A stretch of DNA of 64,000 nucleotides from an uncultured Pelagibacteraceae bacterium (lineage in GTDB: Bacteria > Pseudomonadota > Alphaproteobacteria > Pelagibacterales > Pelagibacteraceae): NCBI GenBank assembly GCA_902575095.1, contig CACGPY010000001.1, positions 1 through 64,000 of the forward strand. Direction: 5' to 3'. Both the position numbers and the translations under genes were made by a program. Shown here one piece after another: positions 1-9,354 of the stretch; within the stretch, counting starts at the first letter, position 1, and each line of letters opens with the position of its first letter. A model generated the notes under the pieces. That model was not told the DNA's origin and ran no database searches. It worked only from the letters and a program-made list of their open reading frames with translations.

Positions 1-563
1 ATATTTTATTATTTTTATTACTAATTGGCTGCACCTCTGCCTCCCAATTTGGTGCTGGAGTGAATATTACATTTGATCCTCGAACAATAGGAATGCAAAT
101 TGATGATACCATAATGCAAAAAAATCTTTCAGCAAGATTAGCCCTTAAAGATAAAAAATATTTTTTATCGATACAGTCTGAAGTAATAGACGGAAGAATT
201 TTTTTATCAGGTAAAGTAGATGAACCTGAGGAAAAAATTAAGATTACTAAGATGGCTTGGGAAACGAAAGGAGTACGTGCCGTAAAAAATACAATTACAA
301 TTAAAGGTCAGAGTAATTTTAAAAGTACCGCAAAAGATATACTTATTACTAGCCAATTAAGAACAGCACTGATTTTTAATAAAAAAACGAAAGCTAGAAA
401 TTATACGTTAGAAACAGTAAACAAAAATATATATATTTTTGGTATTGCCATGGATGAGGAAGAAAAAAAAGAGGTAATAGACGAAGCTAATAAAATTTAC
501 GATGTTGAAGAAGTGATCCCTTCTATCTATCTCGCATCAGAACTAAGTAGAACTAAACTTTAA
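1..563 (+). CDS. BON-domain outer-membrane lipoprotein (DolP/YraP-like), 5' truncated
   Basis: The reading frame is open from base 3, so the start lies before the window. The first visible residues are a hydrophobic stretch ending in the lipobox LIGC (Cys at bases 30-32), so an internal GTG at base 60 is not the real start. The mature part holds two BON-like repeats (roughly residues 40-95 and 105-160 of the visible protein), the pattern of OsmY/DolP proteins that bind phospholipid at the outer membrane. The stop at 561-563 overlaps the stop of the convergent malic enzyme gene. Family assignment is good; the exact role (envelope integrity) is inferred from the family. Confidence 0.8.
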   Translation, partial: ILLFLLLIGCTSASQFGAGVNITFDPRTIGMQIDDTIMQKNLSARLALKDKKYFLSIQSEVIDGRIFLSGKVDEPEEKIKITKMAWETKGVRAVKNTITIKGQSNFKSTAKDILITSQLRTALIFNKKTKARNYTLETVNKNIYIFGIAMDEEEKKEVIDEANKIYDVEEVIPSIYLASELSRTKL

Positions 564-2842
564 TCAGAATAATCAATTACATCAGAGGAATATGCAGCAA
601 TTGATGCTAAGTTTAAAATTTCTGAAGTGCTAGCTCGTAAAGGAGCAACTTCAATAGGCTGACCTAATCCTATTAACAATGGACCAATATTTTTTCCTCC
701 ACCAAAAACTTTCATTAGCTTAGTGGATATTGCAGCGCTGTGTAAGGCAGGCATTATCAAAACATTTGCGTTACCAACTATTTTTGAAAAAGGATAAATC
801 TCTTGATAAATTGGATTTAAAGCTACATCTGGTTGCATTTCACCGTCAAAATCAAAATCAACTTTTTCTTTTTTTAGTTTTTCAATAGCATCTCTCACAT
901 GTCTTGTGTTTCTGGATAAGGGTTTCCCAAAAGTAGAGTGAGATAAGAATGCTACTTTTGGTTCAAAACCAAATAATCTTGCTATACGAACACAAGATTT
1001 AGAAATATTTATTAATCTATCTGCAGACGGAAGTTCTGTAACATTAGTATCAGCTACAAGTATTGTCTTTCCCTTAGAAATAATCATAGTCATACCAAAA
1101 ATTTCTTCACCTGGTCTGGCATCTACAACTTTTTTTAATTTTTCAATTGAAGCAGCGTAATGCCTTATATTACCAGTTACCATTGCGTCAGCATCTTTAC
1201 ATGCAATCATGGAAGAACCCCATGCTATTCTGTCGTTTCTTACTAAACGATCCACATCTCTTTCTAATTGGCCTTCTCTTTGAAGTTTTTTGTATAGATG
1301 TTTAACGTATCTTTCTCTTTTCTCTTTATTTGTAGAGTTAACTATTTCAATTTTGTAATTTTCATCTAATCCTATTTTTTTTAATTGTTCTTTAACTCTA
1401 TTTTCCGCACCAATTAAAATTGGTACACCTAATTTATTTCTTCCAAATTCAATAGCTGCTTTAAGCATATTCTCATCCTCACCTTCTGCAAAAATAACTC
1501 TTTTTGGATTTTTTCTAATTTTTGCATTTATACCCTGCATAATAGACATCGACGGGTCTAATCGATTTGATAACTGATCTTTATAAAGTTCTATGTCGTC
1601 TATTTTTTTTCTAGCAGCACCGCTCTTAATGGCTGCTTGAGCTACGGCAGCTGGTATTACACTAATCAGTCTTGGATCAAAAGTTGATGGAATAATATAA
1701 TTTTTCCCGTATCTTGGGCGATCTCCACCGTATGCTGCAACAACTTCATCTGGAACATTTTCTCTTGCTAAAAGTGCTATTGCATTAGCAGCTGCGACTT
1801 TCATTTCCTCATTAATCGCTTTAGCTCGAACATCTAGAGCCCCTCTAAAAATGTATGGAAACCCAATTAAATTATTTACTTGATTAGGATAGTCAGAACG
1901 ACCTGTAGCAATAATTGCATCGTCTCTGACCTCTTCAATTAATTCTGGTTTAATTTCAGGATCAGGATTAGCACACGCAAATATAATTGGGCTTTTAGCC
2001 ATCGATTTTACCATTTCTTTACTGACTACATCTTTAGCTGATAATCCTAAAAAAACATCCGCATGCTTCATAGCATCAGCAAGAGTTCTCAATTTTGTAT
2101 CAATAGCAAAAGCAGATTTAAATTGATCGATATTTTTTCTTCCTTTGAAGATCACACCTTTACTATCACACATTATAATATTTTCGTTTTTTACACCTGA
2201 ACTTTTGAATAAATTTGCACATGCTTGAGCTGAGGCACCGGCACCATTTACAACAATTTTGACCTCAGAGATTTTTTTTTTAGAAATATCTAATGCGTTA
2301 ATTAATGCAGCGGTAGTTATAATAGCTGTTCCGTGCTGGTCATCGTGAAAAACTGGAATGTCTAAAACTTCTTTTAGTTTTTGTTCGATTATAAAACAGT
2401 CTGGAGCTGCAATATCTTCAAGATTTATACCTCCGAAAGTTCCACTTATATTTTTTATCGTCTCAATTATCGCCTCAGTATTTTGATTATCAATCTCGAT
2501 ATCTATTGAGTCGATATCAGCAAAACGTTTGAATAAAACTGATTTACCTTCCATTACAGGTTTTGAAGCTAAAGAACCAAGATTTCCCAAACCCAAAATT
2601 GCAGATCCATTACTTATAACTGCAACTAAATTTCCTTTACTGGTGTAATCATATGCTAGTTCTGGATTTTTGGATATTTCTTTAACAGGGGCAGCTACGC
2701 CAGGAGAATAAGCGAGAGATAAATCTCTCTTAGTAGTAAGTGGTTTTGATGAACCTATCTCAATTTTGCCTGACTTACCTTTTATATGAAAATCAAGGGC
2801 CTCTTTATCTGAATAGTGATCTATTTCTGTTTTTTTTGGCAT
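560..2842 (-). CDS. maeB: NADP-dependent malic enzyme with C-terminal phosphotransacetylase-like domain
   Basis: This 760-residue protein decarboxylates malate to pyruvate, linking the TCA cycle to gluconeogenesis and NADPH supply. The N-terminal two thirds (about 1-430) is malic enzyme: SLAYSPGVAAP near residue 45, FHDDQHGTAI for metal and substrate binding, VVNGAGASAQA as the nucleotide-binding loop and FACANPDPEI. The C-terminal third (about 430-760) resembles phosphate acetyltransferase, the usual large proteobacterial MaeB fusion; in the family this domain is regulatory, binding acetyl-CoA, rather than clearly catalytic. It is divergent from murJ across 70 bases and convergent with the BON lipoprotein, overlapping it by 4 bases. 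Confidence 0.95.
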   Translation of the reverse strand: MPKKTEIDHYSDKEALDFHIKGKSGKIEIGSSKPLTTKRDLSLAYSPGVAAPVKEISKNPELAYDYTSKGNLVAVISNGSAILGLGNLGSLASKPVMEGKSVLFKRFADIDSIDIEIDNQNTEAIIETIKNISGTFGGINLEDIAAPDCFIIEQKLKEVLDIPVFHDDQHGTAIITTAALINALDISKKKISEVKIVVNGAGASAQACANLFKSSGVKNENIIMCDSKGVIFKGRKNIDQFKSAFAIDTKLRTLADAMKHADVFLGLSAKDVVSKEMVKSMAKSPIIFACANPDPEIKPELIEEVRDDAIIATGRSDYPNQVNNLIGFPYIFRGALDVRAKAINEEMKVAAANAIALLARENVPDEVVAAYGGDRPRYGKNYIIPSTFDPRLISVIPAAVAQAAIKSGAARKKIDDIELYKDQLSNRLDPSMSIMQGINAKIRKNPKRVIFAEGEDENMLKAAIEFGRNKLGVPILIGAENRVKEQLKKIGLDENYKIEIVNSTNKEKRERYVKHLYKKLQREGQLERDVDRLVRNDRIAWGSSMIACKDADAMVTGNIRHYAASIEKLKKVVDARPGEEIFGMTMIISKGKTILVADTNVTELPSADRLINISKSCVRIARLFGFEPKVAFLSHSTFGKPLSRNTRHVRDAIEKLKKEKVDFDFDGEMQPDVALNPIYQEIYPFSKIVGNANVLIMPALHSAAISTKLMKVFGGGKNIGPLLIGLGQPIEVAPLRASTSEILNLASIAAYSSDVIDYSD

Positions 2843-2912
2843 TTAGTTTAATGAGTATGTAATATAAACACGAATAATTCACTAAAAATTTATGGCTTAA
2901 TTAAGAATATTT

Positions 2913-4439
2913 ATGAATCTATTGTCTTCAACATCAGTATTTAGTTTTTACACCCTAATCAGTAGAATTCTAGGTTATCTAAGAGATATTTTAATAGCAA
3001 TATTTCTTGGAGCGTCAATTTATGCCGATGCTTTTTTTGTAGCATTTAGATTACCTAATACTTTTAGAAGATTATTTGCAGAGGGAACGTTTAATGCAGC
3101 GTTTATACCTAGTTACACTTCCGCTAAAATTGGAAATGCAAAAAAGGGAAAAAAGTTTGCTGACGATGTTTTAAGTTCTTTATTGTTAATTTTATTATTT
3201 ATTGTAACGATAGCTGAGATATTTACTCCATACTTAATTTACATCATAGCGCCAGGTTTTTTAGAGGATCAAATCAAATTCAATTTGGCTGTAGAGCTTA
3301 CAAGAATTACATTTCCATTTTTATTGTTCGTGAGCCTTTCATCTTTTTTTGCTGGGATACTTAATTCTAATAATAAGTTTGCCGCAGCTGCTGCTGCGCC
3401 AATTATTTTAAACGTAATTTTGATTTTAAGCTTAATTTATTCTTTCTGGCAAGGCTTAGATTATGCAAAACAACTTTCATACGGTGTTACTATAGCGGGC
3501 ATAATCCAATTATTTTTTTTAATTTATTTAACTAATAATTTTTATAAACCGTTTTTATATTTCAGTCTAAAGTTAAGTAATAAAGTAAGATTTTTTTTTA
3601 AAAAACTATTTCCAAGTATTTTATCTTCGGGAGTTACACAAATAAATATTTTAGTTGGAACAATTATTGCCTCTTTTCAATCAGGTGCGGTGTCCTATCT
3701 ATATTATGCAGATAGAGTTTATCAAATTAATCTTGCTATAGCAGGTATAGCCGTTGGAACTGTTTCTTTACCAGTTCTATCAAAGGCTTTTAAAATGAAA
3801 AATATTAAAAAAATTGCCGAAATACAAAATAGGTCTTTTGAGCTTTCACTTCTTTTTTCAATACCAGCAAGCTTTGGACTTATTTTTGCGTCAAATGAAA
3901 TAGTAAATGCATTATTTGGATACGGGTCTTTTTCTATAAATGATGTTGAAATGACAGCTGCTGCTTTAAAATATTTCGGATATGGAGTACCAGCTTTTGC
4001 ATTGATAAAAATCTTATCAAATTTCTTTTTTGCAAGAGATAATACTAAAACACCTTTTTACATTTCTGCATTTATTGTTTTTTTGAATATCTTTATTAGC
4101 TTAAGTTTCTTTAATAAAATTGGTTTTATAATTATTCCAGTTGCAACATCAATTTCAACTTGGGTTGGAGTTTTTATTTACATCTATTTATTAAATAGTA
4201 AAAAAATTTTATTGTTAAAAAATCAATTAATAAAAAATTTTATCAAGATATTGATTTCTACAATAATAATGACATCTATATTACTATTTTCTTTAAATAG
4301 GTTCGCAAATTATTTAGACTACGGTTATTATTATAAAGCTGTTTACTTAATATCAATTGTAAGTTTTGTGGGTATGTTTTATTTGTTATCATGTTATTTA
4401 TTAGGAATATTAAAACTTAAAAATTATAAAACAAATTAA
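2913..4439 (+). CDS. murJ: lipid II flippase MurJ (MviN)
   Basis: A 508-residue polytopic inner-membrane protein with about a dozen or more hydrophobic segments. It flips the peptidoglycan precursor lipid II to the periplasmic face. The N-terminal part carries the MurJ signatures SRILGYLRDILIA and FRLPNTFRRLFAEG, followed by FNAAFIPSY. Length matches the family (about 510-530). It starts with ATG at 2913 and its stop codon abuts the ATG of trpS, so the two are probably cotranscribed. In alphaproteobacteria murJ-trpS is a common pair. Confidence 0.96.
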   Translation: MNLLSSTSVFSFYTLISRILGYLRDILIAIFLGASIYADAFFVAFRLPNTFRRLFAEGTFNAAFIPSYTSAKIGNAKKGKKFADDVLSSLLLILLFIVTIAEIFTPYLIYIIAPGFLEDQIKFNLAVELTRITFPFLLFVSLSSFFAGILNSNNKFAAAAAAPIILNVILILSLIYSFWQGLDYAKQLSYGVTIAGIIQLFFLIYLTNNFYKPFLYFSLKLSNKVRFFFKKLFPSILSSGVTQINILVGTIIASFQSGAVSYLYYADRVYQINLAIAGIAVGTVSLPVLSKAFKMKNIKKIAEIQNRSFELSLLFSIPASFGLIFASNEIVNALFGYGSFSINDVEMTAAALKYFGYGVPAFALIKILSNFFFARDNTKTPFYISAFIVFLNIFISLSFFNKIGFIIIPVATSISTWVGVFIYIYLLNSKKILLLKNQLIKNFIKILISTIIMTSILLFSLNRFANYLDYGYYYKAVYLISIVSFVGMFYLLSCYLLGILKLKNYKTN

Positions 4440-5444
4440 ATGAGTAATAAAAAATTAGTTTTTTCAGGAGTTCAACCTACGGGAAATCTCCATTTAGGAA
4501 ATTATTTAGGCGCGCTTAAAAACTTTGTATCATTGCAAAAAGAGATGGAGTGTATTTATTGTGTTGTTGATCTACACGCAATTACCGTTTTTCAAAATCC
4601 CAAAAATTTATATGATAACGTATTAGAAACTACAGCCAGTTTTTTAGCGACTGGTTTAAATCCCGATAAAAGTATAATTTTTAATCAATCTTCCGTTTCA
4701 GGGCACGCAGAGCTTGCTTGGATTTTAAACTGTGTTTCAAGAATAGGTTGGTTAAATAGAATGACTCAATTTAAAGATAAAGCAGGATCTGATAAAGAAA
4801 AAGCTAGTGTTGGTCTTTATATCTATCCAAATCTTATGGCCGCAGATATTTTGCTTTATAAAGCTACACATGTTCCGGTTGGAGCAGATCAAAAACAACA
4901 CCTAGAATTATCTCGTGATATAGCCCAGAAATTCAATAAGGATTTTAATTGTAAAGATTTCTTTCCTATACCAGAACCATTAATACCTAAAAATATTTCA
5001 AGAATCATGAGTTTACGAGACGCAACTAAAAAAATGAGTAAATCTGAAGAGTCTGATTATTCAAGAATAAACTTAAAAGATACTGCTGATGATATTAATA
5101 AAAAAATAAAAAAAGCAAAATCAGACTCCAACTCAATTCCAGGAGAGATAAAGTCATTAGAAAACAAGCCAGAAGCATTGAATCTTTTAACCATTTATTC
5201 TGAATTAACTAATAAAAGTTTAGAAAAAATTGTCTCTGAAATGGCAGGAAAAGAATATTCTTTTTTAAAAGCAAAATTAGCTGAAGTTTTAATAAGTGAA
5301 ATAACACCAGTTGGAAAGGAAATCCAAAAATTACTTAAAGATAAATCATATTTAAAAAAAATTCTAAAAAAAGGTACTGAAAAAGCCAATATAATTGCTG
5401 AGGAAAACCTAAAGAATATACGTGAAAAAGTTGGCTTGATATAA
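4440..5444 (+). CDS. trpS: tryptophanyl-tRNA synthetase
   Basis: This 334-residue class I aminoacyl-tRNA synthetase charges tRNA-Trp. The HIGH-like motif is in GVQPTGNLHLGNYLGAL (residues about 7-23) and the KMSKS motif appears intact as KKMSKSEESD near residue 200. The ADILLYKATHVPVGADQKQH segment is characteristic of TrpRS. Length equals the usual bacterial enzyme. It follows murJ with no spacer and precedes nfu by 12 bases, so it looks like a member of the murJ-trpS-nfu operon. Confidence 0.97.
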   Translation: MSNKKLVFSGVQPTGNLHLGNYLGALKNFVSLQKEMECIYCVVDLHAITVFQNPKNLYDNVLETTASFLATGLNPDKSIIFNQSSVSGHAELAWILNCVSRIGWLNRMTQFKDKAGSDKEKASVGLYIYPNLMAADILLYKATHVPVGADQKQHLELSRDIAQKFNKDFNCKDFFPIPEPLIPKNISRIMSLRDATKKMSKSEESDYSRINLKDTADDINKKIKKAKSDSNSIPGEIKSLENKPEALNLLTIYSELTNKSLEKIVSEMAGKEYSFLKAKLAEVLISEITPVGKEIQKLLKDKSYLKKILKKGTEKANIIAEENLKNIREKVGLI

Positions 5445-5456
5445 TATAAATCCATA

Positions 5457-6008
5457 ATGATACAAATAGAAACAACTCCCAATCCGGACTCTCTAAAGTT
5501 CTTATCAGAAAAGACATTGTCAAATGTTGGAACCGAGGAATTTAAAAAAGAAAAAGTGGATGAAATAAAAATTCCTTTCATTAAAGATTTGTTAAACTTC
5601 AAAGGCGTAGAATTAATTTTGTTATCAGAGAAATTTCTATCAGTAAAAAAGACTAAAGACGTTTCTTGGGATCAGCTTAAACCTATGGTGATTTCTCATC
5701 TAAATGATTATTTTGAGAAAAATAATGCACCGATATTAATAGATGGTAAAAAAACTCAGCCAAATAGTAATAATGACAACGAGACTGTTAATAAAATTAT
5801 TGAAGTTTTAGATACCAAAATCCGTCCAGCTGTGGCAAGAGATGGGGGAGATATAAAATTTATATCCTTTGAAAATGGAGTTGTGAAAGTTCAATTACAA
5901 GGAAGCTGTTCTGGTTGTCCAAGTTCTTTAATGACTTTAAAACAAGGGGTGCAAAATCTTTTAAAACATTACGTTAAAGAGGTAAATTCAGTTGAGGCTA
6001 TAAAATGA
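5457..6008 (+). CDS. NFU1-type iron-sulfur cluster carrier
   Basis: A 183-residue Fe-S carrier. Residues about 1-85 match the Nfu N-terminal domain (IQIETTPNPDSLKFL at the start), and residues about 100-180 form the NifU C-terminal domain with the cluster-binding CxxC in GSCSGCPSSLMTLK. Proteins with this two-domain layout transfer 4Fe-4S clusters to client enzymes; MiaB, encoded 3.3 kb downstream in the same direction, is a typical client, although that link is inference. The stop overlaps the start of the next gene in ATGA fashion, suggesting translational coupling. Confidence 0.93.
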   Translation: MIQIETTPNPDSLKFLSEKTLSNVGTEEFKKEKVDEIKIPFIKDLLNFKGVELILLSEKFLSVKKTKDVSWDQLKPMVISHLNDYFEKNNAPILIDGKKTQPNSNNDNETVNKIIEVLDTKIRPAVARDGGDIKFISFENGVVKVQLQGSCSGCPSSLMTLKQGVQNLLKHYVKEVNSVEAIK

Positions 6009-7516
6009 AGAAAAAACTAAGTTATAGAGATAAATTAGTAGAACTCGCTTATATTTACGATGTTAAAGAAATTAAAGATTATGAAAAAAGTAGAAAAAAT
6101 TTAACATCTGGTCAATTAGAACTTATTTTAAAAAAAAATAAGATAACAATACCAAAAGATTTTAAAGCAAATTTTTTAAGGGATAATTTTGTAAAACCTA
6201 TTGGAAAAATTAAGTCTAACTTTTTAGATTTCAAAGAAAATAAAATTAAAGACAAAAATAAAGCTCTTAGAAAGCTAGAAAATTTTAAACTCGATACAAA
6301 CAGAAAAATTAGTCGAGCTTTCAAAGATTTGTGGACTCAACTTGGTAAAATTGGTTTAAATTTTTTAAATATAATCCCAAAATTAGGAAAAGTAATTTAT
6401 GAATTTTTTGGAAAATTGTTTACAGATTTGTTCCATGGAATCTACGAACAACAATTTGATCCACAAATATCAAAAAGAGTAATAGTTGTCATTACATCTG
6501 TAGTTGTAACTACTACAATCATATTTAGTAGCGTCAATTATTTTTCTGATGGGGAACTAGTCAAAAAATCAGAAATTAAAAAAGAATTAAAAAAACCTGA
6601 AATTAAAAAAGAATTAAAAAAACCTGAAACTAAAAAAGAGGTAAAAAAACCTGAAACTAAAAAAGACTTAAAAAAATCAAAAGAAAAACCAAAACTTGAA
6701 GTCAAAAGAAAAAATGTTGATGAGGTTATTTTACCAAATTTAAATTTAAAGACAGAGACAGTTTTAAATCTTTTCAAAGACGTGGAATATGATTTAGGAA
6801 AAGTAAGATCTCAGAAACTAGTTAAACCAATTTATTTTACACAGTTCCCAAGAGATTTGAATGATCTGCAAAGTACTAAACTTAAAAAAGAAACATTCAT
6901 CAAAATTGTCTTACCATTAATTGTGGCTGAAAATGAGAGAATTCTAGCCGATAGAGAAAAACTTATAGTTTTATCTGATAAAAAATTTACTACCGATTTA
7001 GAAAAACAATGGATACGTCAAAAATTATTAGAGTACAAAGTTAAAAAAGGAAATTTAAAAGAATTACTTACTAGAATGGATATCATACCAACTTCAATAG
7101 CTTTAGCTCAAGCAGCAAAAGAAAGTGGCTGGGGAACTTCAAGATTCGCATTAGAGGGAAACGCTATCTTTGGTCAATGGACTTGGAGTGGTCAAGGAAT
7201 AGCTCCATTAGATAGAGAGAGTAACAAAAATCACAAAATTCTGAAATTTCCAATTTTGAGAGCATCAGTAAAAGCTTATCAAAATAATCTTAATACACAC
7301 AAAAGCTACGCAAAATTCAGGCAAAAAAGATTAGCTTTAAGAAGTAAAAATAAAAAAATTAAAGGATTGGAATTAACAGAAACTCTAAATAATTACGCAC
7401 AAACTGGGACGGAATATACAAAAATCTTAAATCAGATTATTAAACAAAATAGACTAACAGATTTTGAACCGGTCAGATTAGTAAACTCTGTAAAAAAAAT
7501 TGAATTGAGTTCTTAA
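6005..7516 (+). CDS. membrane-anchored Bax-like glucosaminidase domain protein
   Basis: A 503-residue protein with a cytoplasmic-looking charged N-terminus, one strongly hydrophobic segment at about residues 158-180, a lysine-rich linker with four nine-residue repeats (about 188-223), and a C-terminal Bax/FlgJ-type glucosaminidase domain. The domain shows SIALAQAAKESGWGTSRFA with the expected catalytic Glu, then GNAIFGQWTW and a late NNYAQTGTEYTK block. The likely job is cleaving peptidoglycan glycan strands from an inner-membrane anchor. It overlaps nfu by 4 bases and its stop abuts the convergent deacetylase. The N-terminal 150 residues are not recognised; the long basic N-terminus is unusual for Bax. 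Confidence 0.82.
   Translation: MKKKLSYRDKLVELAYIYDVKEIKDYEKSRKNLTSGQLELILKKNKITIPKDFKANFLRDNFVKPIGKIKSNFLDFKENKIKDKNKALRKLENFKLDTNRKISRAFKDLWTQLGKIGLNFLNIIPKLGKVIYEFFGKLFTDLFHGIYEQQFDPQISKRVIVVITSVVVTTTIIFSSVNYFSDGELVKKSEIKKELKKPEIKKELKKPETKKEVKKPETKKDLKKSKEKPKLEVKRKNVDEVILPNLNLKTETVLNLFKDVEYDLGKVRSQKLVKPIYFTQFPRDLNDLQSTKLKKETFIKIVLPLIVAENERILADREKLIVLSDKKFTTDLEKQWIRQKLLEYKVKKGNLKELLTRMDIIPTSIALAQAAKESGWGTSRFALEGNAIFGQWTWSGQGIAPLDRESNKNHKILKFPILRASVKAYQNNLNTHKSYAKFRQKRLALRSKNKKIKGLELTETLNNYAQTGTEYTKILNQIIKQNRLTDFEPVRLVNSVKKIELSS
6566..6673 (+). repeat. four tandem 27-bp units encoding a Lys/Glu/Pro-rich linker
   Basis: Four in-frame 27-base units encode KSEIKKELK, KPEIKKELK, KPETKKEVK and KPETKKDLK, followed by a degenerate KSKEKPK. 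The units differ by only a few bases, so the array probably expands and contracts by slippage. It lies between the membrane segment and the glucosaminidase domain and probably serves as a spacer through the periplasm. Confidence 0.85.
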
Positions 7517-8572
7517 TTATTTATCACTAACAACAAATTGAATACCTAACCAACGCCAGTACCCACTTGGATCTCTAAGAGAGCAATTAATTCTTCCACG
7601 CTCTCCTACAAATTTTTCACTAATGTTAATTACTAATGTAAGATCGTTTTCAAATTTAGTTTCTGACTGCCTCCATTTATTTCCTTCATTTGAATAACAA
7701 TTTAAAGATTTTAGATTTTTAATATTTTCGTAAAAAGTTATCTTAACTTTTGGAGGATTTTTACTTTTTAATAAATACTTTTCATCTGGTGATATATTTT
7801 CATATTTAAATGGTAGTGTTTTAGTTAATGAATTAAATCTTTTGATTTCTCCATATTTTTCATTGATTGGAAATCTAGGTAATTCATAAAAATCTTTTGT
7901 TTCATCTATTACACCAGAGTGTTGTCCAAAAGCATATTTAAATTTGAGCGATTTAATAATATCTTTAAATTCTAAACTATATTCTCCAAAAGGATAAGAA
8001 AAAAAATCAGAATTCTTTCCTATTTCTTTTTTAAAAATTGACATTGATTTTTTTATATCGTTTATAATTGTATCTTTAGTTTCATCAACTAGATACTCGT
8101 GAGTGTGACTATGATTTCCTATCTCTACAAAATCTTCTTTTTCAATCTCTCTTATTTGATCCCAATTCATATAATTTAATGCACCTACCTCACGAGTACT
8201 AACGAAAAGAATAAAAGGAATTTTTTTCTTTTTGAGTATTGGCCATGCATTTTGGTAAAATGAATCAAAACCATCATCAATAGTCAGGAGAATTTTTCTT
8301 TGTGTTTTATTATTTTTTAATTCATCCTCAAAATTTTTTGGATTTACAAAGTGAAATTTATTATCTTCTAATATTTTGATATGATTAATAAATTCTTTTA
8401 TTTTAATGTTTGTTGATGGATATTTGTTCTCTTCAAACCTATGGTACATTAAAGATATTATCCCAAAATCATCTATATTTTGAGAATAAGAGCTAGAATA
8501 CAAATTGTTATGTGAGAGCAAAATAGTTATAAATATTTTAATGATTAAAAATTTTTTAATAATAAATTGCAT
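7517..8572 (-). CDS. exported polysaccharide deacetylase family protein
   Basis: A carbohydrate esterase family 4-like protein of about 351 residues. A hydrophobic N-terminal segment (FLIIKIFITILL) indicates export or membrane anchoring. The NodB-type motifs are visible: TIDDGFDSF (metal-binding Asp pair), GNHSHTHEYL (HxxxH) and SYPFGEYS. A C-terminal extension of about 90 residues after the barrel is not recognised. The ATG at 8572 is preferred; an in-frame GTG at 8578 is only two codons upstream. Its 5' end overlaps the divergent tsaB start by about 30 bases. The substrate, peptidoglycan or a surface glycan, cannot be told from sequence. Confidence 0.85.
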   Translation of the reverse strand: MQFIIKKFLIIKIFITILLSHNNLYSSSYSQNIDDFGIISLMYHRFEENKYPSTNIKIKEFINHIKILEDNKFHFVNPKNFEDELKNNKTQRKILLTIDDGFDSFYQNAWPILKKKKIPFILFVSTREVGALNYMNWDQIREIEKEDFVEIGNHSHTHEYLVDETKDTIINDIKKSMSIFKKEIGKNSDFFSYPFGEYSLEFKDIIKSLKFKYAFGQHSGVIDETKDFYELPRFPINEKYGEIKRFNSLTKTLPFKYENISPDEKYLLKSKNPPKVKITFYENIKNLKSLNCYSNEGNKWRQSETKFENDLTLVINISEKFVGERGRINCSLRDPSGYWRWLGIQFVVSDK

Positions 8573-8924
8573 AGGCACAGATAATAAAATTGGTTTAAAA
8601 CTTGATAATAATTTTTATATTCATGATTTAGATCAAAAAGTAAATAATAATGATCAGTTAGTTTCCAACATATTAAATCTAACCAAAAAACACAAAGTAA
8701 TCTTTAATAACGGTTTTTCAATACTCGTCAATAATGGGCCTGGTAGTTTTTCCTCAATAAGAACTTCACTCGCTATAGTAAAAGGAATTAAATTATCTAA
8801 AAAAGTAAATATATTTGGTTTTAATAATAACAATCTTGGCCAATTTTCCCTTGCAAATATTGAGCTTTTGATAAAAAATAATTTATTACAAAAAAATTTG
8901 ATTAAACCAATATATTTAAGTTAG
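8541..8924 (+). CDS. tsaB: short TsaB-like protein (t6A biosynthesis)
   Basis: Only 127 residues, against about 220-230 for typical TsaB. The conserved N-terminal half is present: FLIINCIGTDNKIGLKL at the start and NNGPGSFSSIRTSLAIVKGI, matching the family GPGSFTGLR motif. TsaB scaffolds TsaD in making N6-threonylcarbamoyladenosine on tRNA; its partner tsaE is at 54431. The ATG at 8541 is chosen over a TTG at 8505 because homology begins there. The usual C-terminal half is missing and the next gene starts 9 bases on, so this is a compact version or a decayed one. Identification rests mainly on the motif and on its position before fur-miaB. Confidence 0.72.
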   Translation: MIKNFLIINCIGTDNKIGLKLDNNFYIHDLDQKVNNNDQLVSNILNLTKKHKVIFNNGFSILVNNGPGSFSSIRTSLAIVKGIKLSKKVNIFGFNNNNLGQFSLANIELLIKNNLLQKNLIKPIYLS

Positions 8925-8933
8925 ATTGAAGGA

Positions 8934-9353
8934 ATGAATGCAATTGAGGAGAAATGCCAACAAAAGGGCGTAAGGCTTACTGATCAAAGAAAAACTATTG
9001 CTAAAGTCTTATCTGAATCCAAAGCAGTTTATGGTTCAAAAGATCACCCTGACGTAGATGAATTACACAAAAGAGTATCCTCTTTAGATGACAAAATTAG
9101 TATTGCAACTGTTTACAGAACAGTAAAACTCTTTGAAGAAGCGGGAATATTAATCAAACATGATTTTAAAGCAGGTAAAGCTCGATATGAAATTAATGAT
9201 GATCATAACCATCTTATAGACATCAATAGTGGGGAAATTGTAGAATTTGTTGACAAAGACATTGAGGAATTACAAAAAAAAATTGCAAAAAAATTAGGCT
9301 ACAATCTTGTAGATCATAAACTTGAATTATATGGGTCAAAAATAAAAAAATAA
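8934..9353 (+). CDS. fur: Fur-family metalloregulator
   Basis: A 139-residue Fur-superfamily repressor. The winged-helix part contains LTDQRKTIAKVL and KISIATVYRTVKLFEEAG, both typical. The metal region reads NDDHNHLIDINSGEIVEF: the His ligands are kept but the CxxC zinc motif of classical Fur is replaced by IDINSG. In alphaproteobacteria this position (before miaB) usually holds Fur/Mur, which often responds to manganese or acts with Irr, so the symbol is a family-level call. An SD-like GAAGGA precedes ATG 8934. A second Fur-superfamily protein, Irr, is at 25635. Confidence 0.9.
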   Translation: MNAIEEKCQQKGVRLTDQRKTIAKVLSESKAVYGSKDHPDVDELHKRVSSLDDKISIATVYRTVKLFEEAGILIKHDFKAGKARYEINDDHNHLIDINSGEIVEFVDKDIEELQKKIAKKLGYNLVDHKLELYGSKIKK

Positions 9354-9354
9354 T

